Source of the DNA: Candidatus Zhuqueibacterota bacterium
GTDB taxonomy: Bacteria > Zhuqueibacterota > Zhuqueibacteria > Zhuqueibacterales > Zhuqueibacteraceae
Reading direction: 5' to 3'
Assembly (NCBI GenBank): GCA_013361015.1
Contig: JABWAN010000120.1
Location: 1 to 9,790, forward strand
Length of the DNA stretch: 9,790 bases
A model generated the notes under the pieces. That model did not search any database. It worked only from the letters and a program-made list of their open reading frames with translations, and was not told the origin of the DNA. Of this stretch, positions 1-5,785 are shown piece after piece (positions within the stretch are counted from its first letter, which is position 1; each line of letters opens with the position of its first letter). Made by a program: the position numbers and the translations under genes.

Positions 1-2
1 TG

Positions 3-197
3 GCCGAGATCGAGCCCTTCAAGACGGCAGTCGCTCTCAAGTTCCTGCGTCCCTGGCCGTTCGTATTTTACGCCGTCGCGCTGCTTGCGCTCGGCACGGT
101 CGTGGAGCGCGCCTTTTGCCGCTACCTGTGTCCGTTGGGCGCGGGCTTGGCGATCCCGGCGCGGCTGCGCCTGTTCGAATGGCTCAAGCGCAAGCGC
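3..197 (+). other. NosR-like C-terminal membrane/ferredoxin segment, truncated
   Basis: About 65 codons in the same frame as the kinase fragment. They encode a hydrophobic segment (roughly FVFYAVALLALGTVV) followed by FCRYLCPLGAGLAIPARLRLFEWLKR. From memory of the family, the Cys-Arg-Tyr-Leu-Cys-Pro motif followed by a basic amphipathic stretch is typical of NosR and related NapH/CcoG-like polyferredoxins, where it starts the cytoplasmic 4Fe-4S region. In those proteins the next residues carry a Lys-Glu-Cys-Gly type motif and further cysteines; here the homology stops and no more cysteines follow. GC content by hand count is 119 of 180 bases at the very left, against 93 of 180 at 241-420, so base composition changes close to the joint. 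NosR has no known role in polysaccharide synthesis, so it does not fit the rest of the window. Confidence 0.6.
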
Positions 198-713
198 CGC
201 AAAAATTCCGGCGTACCCAAGCCGGTGAGCACGTCGTTGCATCATCGTTCGAAGGGCAAGCGCAAATCCGCAAATCCCGTTTGGGCCACGATTCGCCTGC
301 TCAACCGTTTGGCGGAAGAGTGGTATCGCCAATATCTTTCGTGGAAAATTCGCCGCGCCGGACAGATCGTCGTTTATGATCGCCACTTCAAGTTTGATTT
401 CGAGCAGAGTTCTCCCAATGGCGAAAAGCTGCGTTTCACCGACAAAATGCACCGCTGGTGTTTGGCAAAATTTTATCCGCAGCCGGACGTTGTGATCTAT
501 CTCGATGCGCCCGCGGAAGTTCTGTTTGCGCGCAAAGGCGAAGCCACGGTCGAGTATCTCGAAACGCGCCGGCAGGCTTTCCTCCATCAGGGACGAATGA
601 CGAAGAACTTCATTCGCGTGGATGCCACGCAAACCGCGGACGAAGTCTATGGCGAAGTGATCGATCATCTTTCGAAGTTTTATCATGGCAAGCGCGGGAA
701 TGGCCGCGGGTGA
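3..713 (+). CDS. Chimeric open frame: NosR-like fragment joined to C-terminal part of a thymidylate-kinase-like protein (5' partial)
   Basis: The frame is open from the left edge, so the true start lies outside the window; an internal GTG at 102 is the first candidate start inside it. Codons up to about 197 encode a NosR-type segment (see separate entry). From about 200 onward the product resembles the C-terminal half of P-loop nucleotide kinases of the thymidylate-kinase type. Counting from the GTG, it has a VVYDRH motif (Asp93-Arg94), a VIYLDAPAEVLFARKGE stretch around Asp135 with the basic lid, and an IRVDAT strand followed by a final helix. The same motifs occur in the same order in the complete protein at 875-2272. 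The Walker A loop, which should lie upstream, is absent, so the kinase half alone cannot be an active enzyme. Either this is a misassembled contig end or a broken gene. The kinase assignment of the 3' part is fairly sure; the joint is not trustworthy. Confidence 0.7.
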   Translation, partial: AEIEPFKTAVALKFLRPWPFVFYAVALLALGTVVERAFCRYLCPLGAGLAIPARLRLFEWLKRKRRKNSGVPKPVSTSLHHRSKGKRKSANPVWATIRLLNRLAEEWYRQYLSWKIRRAGQIVVYDRHFKFDFEQSSPNGEKLRFTDKMHRWCLAKFYPQPDVVIYLDAPAEVLFARKGEATVEYLETRRQAFLHQGRMTKNFIRVDATQTADEVYGEVIDHLSKFYHGKRGNGRG

Positions 714-838
714 GCATAAAATTCCATGCGTGCGGGAGCTGCGCTTTCACCCATGTGGAATCTCGTAAAATACCAAGCTTGAAGCAGTGCTGCGGCCACA
801 GCCGCGTGTGTAAAAATTCGCAGTCACGCACATAATAC
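714..838. other. Intergenic stretch with weak inverted repeats
   Basis: No gene is supported here. Two weak foldbacks can be seen. ATTCCA at 721-726 pairs with TGGAAT at 756-761, continued inward by TGCGTG (727-732) against CACCCA (748-753) with one mismatch and a two-base bulge. GCGGC at 792-796 pairs with GCCGC at 801-805 around a four-base loop. Neither has a T-tract. The first may be a decayed relative of the palindromic intergenic elements described further right, but it lacks their TGTCAT ends. I see no convincing -35/-10 pair. Confidence 0.3.
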
Positions 839-868
839 AAGCCACGGCTTTGCCTCCGTGGCTTTTCT
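839..868 (+). terminator. Intrinsic (Rho-independent) terminator
   Basis: AAGCCACGG at 839-847 and CCGTGGCTT at 856-864 form a perfect 9-bp stem with an 8-base loop, and the T-rich run TTTTCT continues from the end of the stem. It ends transcription coming from the kinase fragment. It ends only ten bases before the ATG at 875, so transcription of the next gene must start inside or after the hairpin, or read through it. Confidence 0.8.
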
Positions 869-874
869 ATACTC

Positions 875-2272
875 ATGATGAATGTAGTCAGCACGACAAA
901 ATCAGTAAGTGCGCAAAAGGTTTTGGCGCAATCCGAGCCGGCGGAGAAGTCGCTCTATGCTTCGCTCGTTTCCATCTTCGCCGCATGCGCACAAGCTGAA
1001 ATCAAATACGCCCTCTTGCGCGGTTACGACGAGTTAGCGACCGCGCACGGACCTCTCGAAGTCGATCTTCTCGTTGCACCGGAAGACTTGTCTCGCTTTG
1101 CGGAAATTCTCGCGCGCAGGAATTTTGTTGCGTTGCCCAATTGGGGCCACGCGCCGCATCATTTTTTTCTCGGCTTTGAGGAAGAGAGCGGAAGCTGGCT
1201 CAAGTTCGACGTTGTGACCGAATTGTGCTATGGCGCTCCGGTGCGTGCCTTGCGCGTGGCGCTCGCAGAAGAATGCCTGCAAAAGCGCCGGCGCTGTGCG
1301 CCCACATATGTGCTCTCACCCGAGCATGAGTTGCTCACACTCTTTCTGCATTGCTTGCTCGACAAAAAGAGTTTTCGTGAAGCGCGGCGCGCGCGCCTGC
1401 TCGAATTGCACGAAGCAGTGCGACGCGAAAGCAGTGCGCACCAACGCTGTCAACAACTCGTCGAGATCTTTTTGGCGCCGGCGCTTACTTGGAAAATACT
1501 AGACCAAGCGCTTGCGCGTCAAGATTGGCAGGCTCTGCTCCAGTTGCGGCAGGCAATCATGAAACGTTTGCAGCAAGGCCAGCGCGCTGCCGTGCTGCGG
1601 CGCAAAGTGAATTGCCTTATGTTTCGCAAGCTGCGGCCATTGCTCTTCGCGTCGCAGCGACGCGGTCTTTTCGTGGCATTGCTCGCGCCCGATGGCGCCG
1701 GCAAATCGACGCTGGCGCAGGCGCTCAAACGCGACTTCGGTTTGCAAGCGCAACTCATCTATATGGGGACGAACATTGCCGCGAGCACAATTGGCTTGCC
1801 CACTACGAAATGGCTGCATCGCACGCTGAAGAATGCACGTGTGCCCAAACCCTTGCGGGTTTTGCTCAAACCGGTGAACTATTGCAATCGCATCGCCGAA
1901 TTGTGGTATCGCATCGCGTGCGCACACTGGCAACGATGGCGCGGCAAGTGCGTGGTGTTCGACCGCTATGTTTACGATTCGTGGATTGCCAAACCCGCGA
2001 CCACTTGGGCGAAACGTTTGCGCCGCAATTTTTTGGAAGCCGGCTGGCCCACGCCGCACATGGTAATTCTGCTCGATGCTCCCGGTGAGTTGTTGTTCCG
2101 TCGCAAAGGCGAGCATTCACCGGAATGGTTGGAAAAGCAACGCGAAGCTTATCTCGCCTTGCAAAAGCAACTGCCGCAAATGCGCGTGATCGATGCAACG
2201 CAAGAGGCGGAAGAAGTGCGGCGCGCAACGATTGCGTTGATTTGGGCAATGTACAGGAAGAAAAGTCTTTGA
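875..2272 (+). CDS. Nucleotidyltransferase-like / thymidylate-kinase-like fusion protein
   Basis: 465 residues in two parts. Residues about 25-190 resemble the uncharacterised nucleotidyltransferase-fold family found in polysaccharide loci: a helix, then YALLRGYDEL (Arg49), then LEVDLLV, where Glu62 and Asp64 take the place of the usual Asp-x-Asp pair, and KFDVVTEL with Asp112 as a possible third acidic residue. Residues about 260-465 are a P-loop kinase of thymidylate-kinase type: Walker A APDGAGKST (Lys277), IYMGTN, VVFDRYVYD (Asp363-Arg364), ILLDAPGELLFRRKGE (Asp401, lid Arg409/Arg410) and a final RVIDAT strand. All kinase motifs are intact, so it is probably catalytically active, but the substrate cannot be read from the sequence; true dTMP synthesis is unlikely in this setting. 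The ATG at 875 is followed by a second ATG at 878. Neither has a Shine-Dalgarno, because a terminator stem lies directly upstream, so the start is uncertain. Confidence 0.82.
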   Translation: MMNVVSTTKSVSAQKVLAQSEPAEKSLYASLVSIFAACAQAEIKYALLRGYDELATAHGPLEVDLLVAPEDLSRFAEILARRNFVALPNWGHAPHHFFLGFEEESGSWLKFDVVTELCYGAPVRALRVALAEECLQKRRRCAPTYVLSPEHELLTLFLHCLLDKKSFREARRARLLELHEAVRRESSAHQRCQQLVEIFLAPALTWKILDQALARQDWQALLQLRQAIMKRLQQGQRAAVLRRKVNCLMFRKLRPLLFASQRRGLFVALLAPDGAGKSTLAQALKRDFGLQAQLIYMGTNIAASTIGLPTTKWLHRTLKNARVPKPLRVLLKPVNYCNRIAELWYRIACAHWQRWRGKCVVFDRYVYDSWIAKPATTWAKRLRRNFLEAGWPTPHMVILLDAPGELLFRRKGEHSPEWLEKQREAYLALQKQLPQMRVIDATQEAEEVRRATIALIWAMYRKKSL

Positions 2273-2277
2273 GAACG

Positions 2278-2359
2278 TTGTCATGAACAGAATCTTTCAG
2301 GCGCCGGGAACCCTTCTCGTTTTGAGAATTCGCTTACAAAGAGCCCCACTGCATGACAA
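2278..2359. repeat. Imperfect palindromic intergenic element with TTGTCATG/CATGACAA ends
   Basis: TTGTCATG at 2278-2285 is a perfect inverted match to CATGACAA at 2352-2359. Inward the pairing continues with CAG (2288-2290) against CTG (2349-2351) and TCTTT (2293-2297) against AAAGA (2338-2342). A small central hairpin TTCTC-GTTTT-GAGAA lies at 2314-2328. The element fills most of the 122-bp gap between the fusion kinase and the flippase. Its left end resembles that of the element at 5677-5766 (both begin TGTCAT and reach a CTTT-AG run after similar spacing), which suggests one family. No coding capacity. Confidence 0.5.
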
Positions 2360-2361
2360 TT

Positions 2362-2379
2362 GCGAGGCGTCGCTTTTTT
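2362..2379 (+). terminator. Possible weak terminator
   Basis: GCGA (2362-2365) and TCGC (2370-2373) form a 4-bp stem around GGCG, followed by six T residues (2374-2379). The stem is short for an intrinsic terminator, but together with the palindromic element directly upstream it could reduce read-through into the flippase gene. Low confidence. Confidence 0.25.
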
Positions 2380-2394
2380 GTTGAGACCTAGTCA

Positions 2395-3951
2395 ATGGAA
2401 CCCGTCGTCATTAAAAATTTAAAACCCAAAAAAACGAAGCCGGAAGATGCCACACGCAAGCAATTGCGCGGCTCCAGCCTTCTGCTGACCGGCAGAATGC
2501 TTTCGGTCGGCATCAACTTCGCCGCGCAGGTACTGCTCGTGCGCCATCTTTCCACCACGGATTTTGGCGCGTGGGCTTATGCGCTGTCTGTGGTTTCGTT
2601 TTGCCAGGGCTTCGCCGTGCTCGGCCTGGACCGCGCCATCACACGCTTCATTCCGATCTATCACGAAAATGAAGAATACGGCAAACTGTTCGGCACGATT
2701 CTGCTCGTATTCGGGACCGTATTGTTCACGAGTCTGCTCATTATCGGCGCGTTTTTCGCCGCACCCGATTTGCTCGCCAAACTCATGGCCGAAGGCACGG
2801 AGCAATCCTTCACGCTGCTCTATATCCTCATCTTTCTCATGCCCGTCGAAGCGCTCGATGGCTTGATGGTCGGACTGTTCGCGAGTTTTGCCAATCCCAA
2901 AGCGATTTTCTTTCGCAAACACGTGCTCGGGCCGCTGCTCAAATTCACGGTCGTGCTGCTCTTAATTCTATTCAAGAGCGACGCGGTTTTCCTCGCCTAT
3001 GGTTATCTGGCTTCCAGCATTCTGGGCGTGCTCATTTATGTTTGGCTCTTCGTGCGACTGCTTTATCGTGAGGGCATGATGGCCAGACTGCGCGCCGGCG
3101 AGCTTAGCGTCCCCTTCCGCGAAATTTTTTCTTTTACGATCCCGATGATGACCTCCGATCTCGTCTCGATCGTGATTCATTCCGCGGACGCGCTGCTGCT
3201 CGGCTATTTTCACGGGCCCGCGGAAGTCGCATTCTATCGCGTGGTATTGCCCGCGGCGAAATTGAACAGCATTGTGATGACCAGCTTCTCCATGTTGTTT
3301 ACGCCCACGGCCTCGCGCCTCTTCGCCAAGCAGGATTTTGCGGGCATCAACGAATTGTATTGGCGCACCGCGGTGTGGCTCGCGGTGCTCTCGTTTCCGG
3401 TGTTCGTGCTCACGTTTTCGATTGCCGATCCGCTCACGGTATTCCTGTACGGCGAGCGCTACGCGCGCTCCGGCTTGATTCTCGCGCTGCTTTCGTTGGG
3501 TTATTACTTCAGCGCCGCGCTGGGCTTCAATGGTTTGACGCTGAAAGTCATCGGCAAGCTGCGCTTTATCGTGAACATCAACATTGCCGCCGCGGTTGCA
3601 AATGTGCTGCTCAATTTGCTTTTGATTCCCAAGTTCGGGGCCTTGGGTGCGGGCATCGGCACGGCGAGCACGATGATCATTCACAACATTTTCAAGCAAG
3701 CCGGCTTGCGCTACGCCTCCGGCTTGCGCTTGTTCGATAAAAAGTATTTTTCGTTTTACGCGCTCATCGCGGGCAGCGCGATCGGTTTGTTCGTCTTCCA
3801 AGAAATCTTCGCCGTTCCTATTTACGTGGCCGTGGCGCTGTGCGTGTTGGTCTCGTTGGGCGTGCTGTGGGTGAGCAAAAGCAAACTAAACGTTAAAGAA
3901 AATTTTCCTGAACTTTTGAAACTGCCCCTCGTGGGGAAACTCTTACGGTAA
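2395..3951 (+). CDS. Wzx-like polysaccharide flippase (MOP/PST superfamily)
   Basis: 518 residues, the usual length for oligosaccharide flippases. These inner-membrane proteins turn undecaprenyl-linked repeat units from the cytoplasmic to the periplasmic face. After a basic cytoplasmic N-terminus (residues 1-25) come a dozen or more hydrophobic helices. The N-terminal region shows the family pattern: a first helix around 28-50, then HLSTTDFGAWAYALSVV, then a Leu-Asp-Arg-Ala-Ile-Thr-Arg segment and a charged loop before the third helix. The second half repeats this topology (FSFTIPMMTSDLVSIVIHSADALLLGYF, and later FGALGAGIGTASTMIIHNIF), as expected for the two-lobed MOP fold. ATG 2395 has only a weak upstream purine run (GAGA at 2383-2386). 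The stop TAA overlaps the ATG of the next gene by one base, implying translational coupling. The glycan carried is unknown. Confidence 0.9.
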   Translation: MEPVVIKNLKPKKTKPEDATRKQLRGSSLLLTGRMLSVGINFAAQVLLVRHLSTTDFGAWAYALSVVSFCQGFAVLGLDRAITRFIPIYHENEEYGKLFGTILLVFGTVLFTSLLIIGAFFAAPDLLAKLMAEGTEQSFTLLYILIFLMPVEALDGLMVGLFASFANPKAIFFRKHVLGPLLKFTVVLLLILFKSDAVFLAYGYLASSILGVLIYVWLFVRLLYREGMMARLRAGELSVPFREIFSFTIPMMTSDLVSIVIHSADALLLGYFHGPAEVAFYRVVLPAAKLNSIVMTSFSMLFTPTASRLFAKQDFAGINELYWRTAVWLAVLSFPVFVLTFSIADPLTVFLYGERYARSGLILALLSLGYYFSAALGFNGLTLKVIGKLRFIVNINIAAAVANVLLNLLLIPKFGALGAGIGTASTMIIHNIFKQAGLRYASGLRLFDKKYFSFYALIAGSAIGLFVFQEIFAVPIYVAVALCVLVSLGVLWVSKSKLNVKENFPELLKLPLVGKLLR

Positions 3952-5660
3952 TGCTCGAAACCACGCTCAAAACTGAATTCGTGCCCGGCACCAATCTCAC
4001 TGGAGGCCTGGCGTGCGCTTCATGGCGCTTTCTGCTGCCCAGTTTGCAGATCGAAAGCATTCTGTGCTTGGAAGTGCCGGCGATTGCGACGCTCAACGTG
4101 CTCTCGCAGCACGGCAAGAACCTCACGGTGATTTCGACTAACGCCAGCAAGCTCGAAGCCGCGCGCCAAAAGCTTGAGCGCCAAGGCGCCTCGCAGTTGC
4201 GCATGATTCACGTCCGCGATTTTAAGCGCCTGCCGCTCGAGGACAAGAGCGTTGATCTCATTTTGCTTGCGGGCGAGAACGGTTTGGCGTTCGTGCGCCG
4301 CAGCCCAACATTGCACGACGAATTCAATCGCCTGCTCACCAAGGAAGGCACGGTCTATTTCGAAATCGCCACGCTCGGGCAACGTTTGGGTTCGCGCCGG
4401 GTGTTGCAGCGTTTGCGCGACGACGGTTTCAAACGCGCGCGGCTCTTCTGGCTCACGCCGCTGCGCGGAGAATTGCGCACCGCTTTTCCGCTCGGCGACG
4501 AACAAATGACGCAATACTTGCTTTCGCACGTGCTGTTCGGACAATCGTTGAAGAAGCGCACGGCGAGCCGTTTCGGAAAACTTTTGAGCCAAAGCGGCGT
4601 GTTCTCGCGGCTCATGCCGCGGCGCGCAGTGTTGCTGCAGCGTTCGCAGCGCAAAGAGCAAGTTTGCCACGCGCCGCAATATCTCGTGGATTTGGCCAAG
4701 CCGGCCGGCCTCGATTTGCGGCAGTATCGCTGCGGCCTTTCAGCGCGCGGCAAATACAACTCGAATAAGACGATCTTCTATGCGTTTGAAAAGAACAGCA
4801 CGAAAGCGGACGTGGTGGTGAAGATGACGCGCGCGCCGGAATTCAATGCGCGCCTCGAAAACGAGTATCGCGTGCTCGCGTTGTTGGATCAACATGGCCA
4901 CGTCGCACGCGAAACTTTTCCGCGCCCGCTCTTCTTCGGCCAGCACGCGGGTTTGGTGGTCGTCGGCCAAAAAGCCGTGCATGGCGAACCGTTTCGCAGC
5001 CGCACGCAGGGCACGGTACATTGTCCCCTCGCGCAGCAAGCCCTCGCGTGGATGACCCAGCTCGCGGCGAGCTCTGCGCAGCCCTCTTCCGGCAGGGAAG
5101 TCGCAGAGGCCTTGGCACAATTGTTCGAACGTTTCCGCGGCATCTATGCTTTATCAAACCCGGAAAGCGCTTTTCTCGCCGAGCAAATCAAGCTCATTGC
5201 GCAAAGCGCCTCCGCCTTTCCGCTCGTGTTTCAACATGGCGACCCCGGCACGTGGAACATGCTGGTCTCGCCCGAGGGCAAGCTCATCGTCATCGATTGG
5301 GAAGCCGGTGAGGCGCAAGGCCTGCCGTTGTGGGATTTGTTTTATTTCATGCGCTCGTTCGGCAATTGGTGTGTGCGCCGTTCCGGCGTGCGCGATACGC
5401 TCAAAGGATTCGCGCAGAATTTTATTGCGCCCTCGGAAGTCGGCGCATTGCTCATCGAGACGGTGGAGCGCTATTGCGCACGCATCGGATTGGAGCGCCG
5501 CCTGGTGGGGCCGCTGTTCTATACTTGCTGGATGCACCGCGCGCTCAAAGAAGCCACACGCTTGAGCGGGAAAGAATTGGAACGCGGGCACTATTTCAAT
5601 CTGCTCAAGCTCGCGATGGCGGAGCACGAAGCGCCGGGGTTGCAAGCGTTGTTGGGGTGA
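3951..5660 (+). CDS. Degenerate methyltransferase-like domain fused to APH-like kinase
   Basis: 569 residues. Residues about 20-225 have a Rossmann-like pattern: SWRFLLP (25-30 region), ILCLEVPAIAT where motif I should be, a TVISTNASKLEAARQKL segment as in strand 2, then SVDLILLAGE and EGTVYFEI. This recalls class I SAM-dependent methyltransferases, but the glycine-rich SAM loop is missing, so SAM binding is doubtful. Residues about 235-569 are an aminoglycoside-phosphotransferase/choline-kinase-fold domain: VVVKM with Lys291, Glu305 in the following helix, the catalytic QHGDPGTWN (His429, Asp431, Asn436) and VIDWE (Asp449, Glu451) followed by the DLFYF helix. All key kinase residues are present, so phosphorylation of a small molecule or glycan is likely. 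TAATG overlap with the flippase means coupled translation. The first domain is clearly related to the stand-alone protein at 8426-9037. Confidence 0.82.
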   Translation: MLETTLKTEFVPGTNLTGGLACASWRFLLPSLQIESILCLEVPAIATLNVLSQHGKNLTVISTNASKLEAARQKLERQGASQLRMIHVRDFKRLPLEDKSVDLILLAGENGLAFVRRSPTLHDEFNRLLTKEGTVYFEIATLGQRLGSRRVLQRLRDDGFKRARLFWLTPLRGELRTAFPLGDEQMTQYLLSHVLFGQSLKKRTASRFGKLLSQSGVFSRLMPRRAVLLQRSQRKEQVCHAPQYLVDLAKPAGLDLRQYRCGLSARGKYNSNKTIFYAFEKNSTKADVVVKMTRAPEFNARLENEYRVLALLDQHGHVARETFPRPLFFGQHAGLVVVGQKAVHGEPFRSRTQGTVHCPLAQQALAWMTQLAASSAQPSSGREVAEALAQLFERFRGIYALSNPESAFLAEQIKLIAQSASAFPLVFQHGDPGTWNMLVSPEGKLIVIDWEAGEAQGLPLWDLFYFMRSFGNWCVRRSGVRDTLKGFAQNFIAPSEVGALLIETVERYCARIGLERRLVGPLFYTCWMHRALKEATRLSGKELERGHYFNLLKLAMAEHEAPGLQALLG

Positions 5661-5676
5661 GAGCAATCCACCGCAA

Positions 5677-5766
5677 TGTCATTCGCAAGAAGCTTTTTAG
5701 CGCTGGTTTGAATCACAAAAAGGTATGCTTGCGCACTGCATAAAAAGCTTCCTGCAGAGAATGACA
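5677..5766. repeat. 90-bp imperfect palindrome with TGTCATTC/GAATGACA ends (MITE- or REP-like)
   Basis: Outer arms TGTCATTC (5677-5684) and GAATGACA (5759-5766) are perfect inverted matches. Then GCA (5685-5687) pairs with TGC (5753-5755), and inner arms GAAGCTTTTTA (5689-5699) and TAAAAAGCTTC (5741-5751) pair over 11 bp. In total 22 base pairs are interrupted by one mismatch and a three-base bulge, enclosing a 41-base centre with no frame. From memory, short intergenic palindromes ending in TGTCATTC/GAATGACA are common in several environmental bacterial lineages; I could not check that here. The element fills most of the 122-bp gap before the O-antigen ligase-like gene and has no T-tract. 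Confidence 0.75.
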
Positions 5767-5785
5767 GCTAAAGGAGGTTGTCATG
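5761..5785 (+). promoter_or_regulatory. Strong Shine-Dalgarno held in a potential hairpin with the start codon
   Basis: AGGAGG at 5772-5777 sits five bases before the ATG at 5783, the best ribosome binding site in the window, and fixes the start of the next gene. ATGACA (5761-5766) can pair with TGTCAT (5779-5784), extended inward by G-T, C-G and T-G pairs, leaving AAAGGA in the loop. This stem covers part of the Shine-Dalgarno and the first two bases of the start codon. The same ATGACA can instead pair with TGTCAT at 5677-5682, so the two folds exclude each other. Pairing is seen directly; regulation is inference. Confidence 0.55.

Noticed and set aside
766..840. TAAAAT at 766-771 and CATAAT at 831-836 as promoters for the fusion kinase gene
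   Set aside because: Neither has a matching -35 box at normal spacing, and both lie upstream of a strong terminator that would stop the transcript before the gene.
1499..2116. Long frames on both strands overlapping the kinase domain of the fusion protein
   Set aside because: They overlap a P-loop kinase domain whose motifs are all intact in the chosen frame; none of the alternatives shows a domain pattern.
2968..3801. 277-codon open frame on the - strand inside the flippase gene
   Set aside because: It is fully antisense to a well-supported membrane protein, and its product is a Gln/Arg/His-rich sequence with no recognisable motif. This is what codon bias in the sense gene produces on the opposite strand.
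4020..4679. 219-codon antisense frame within the methyltransferase-like domain
   Set aside because: No start signal, no recognisable domain, and the + strand frame has a homologue elsewhere in this window.
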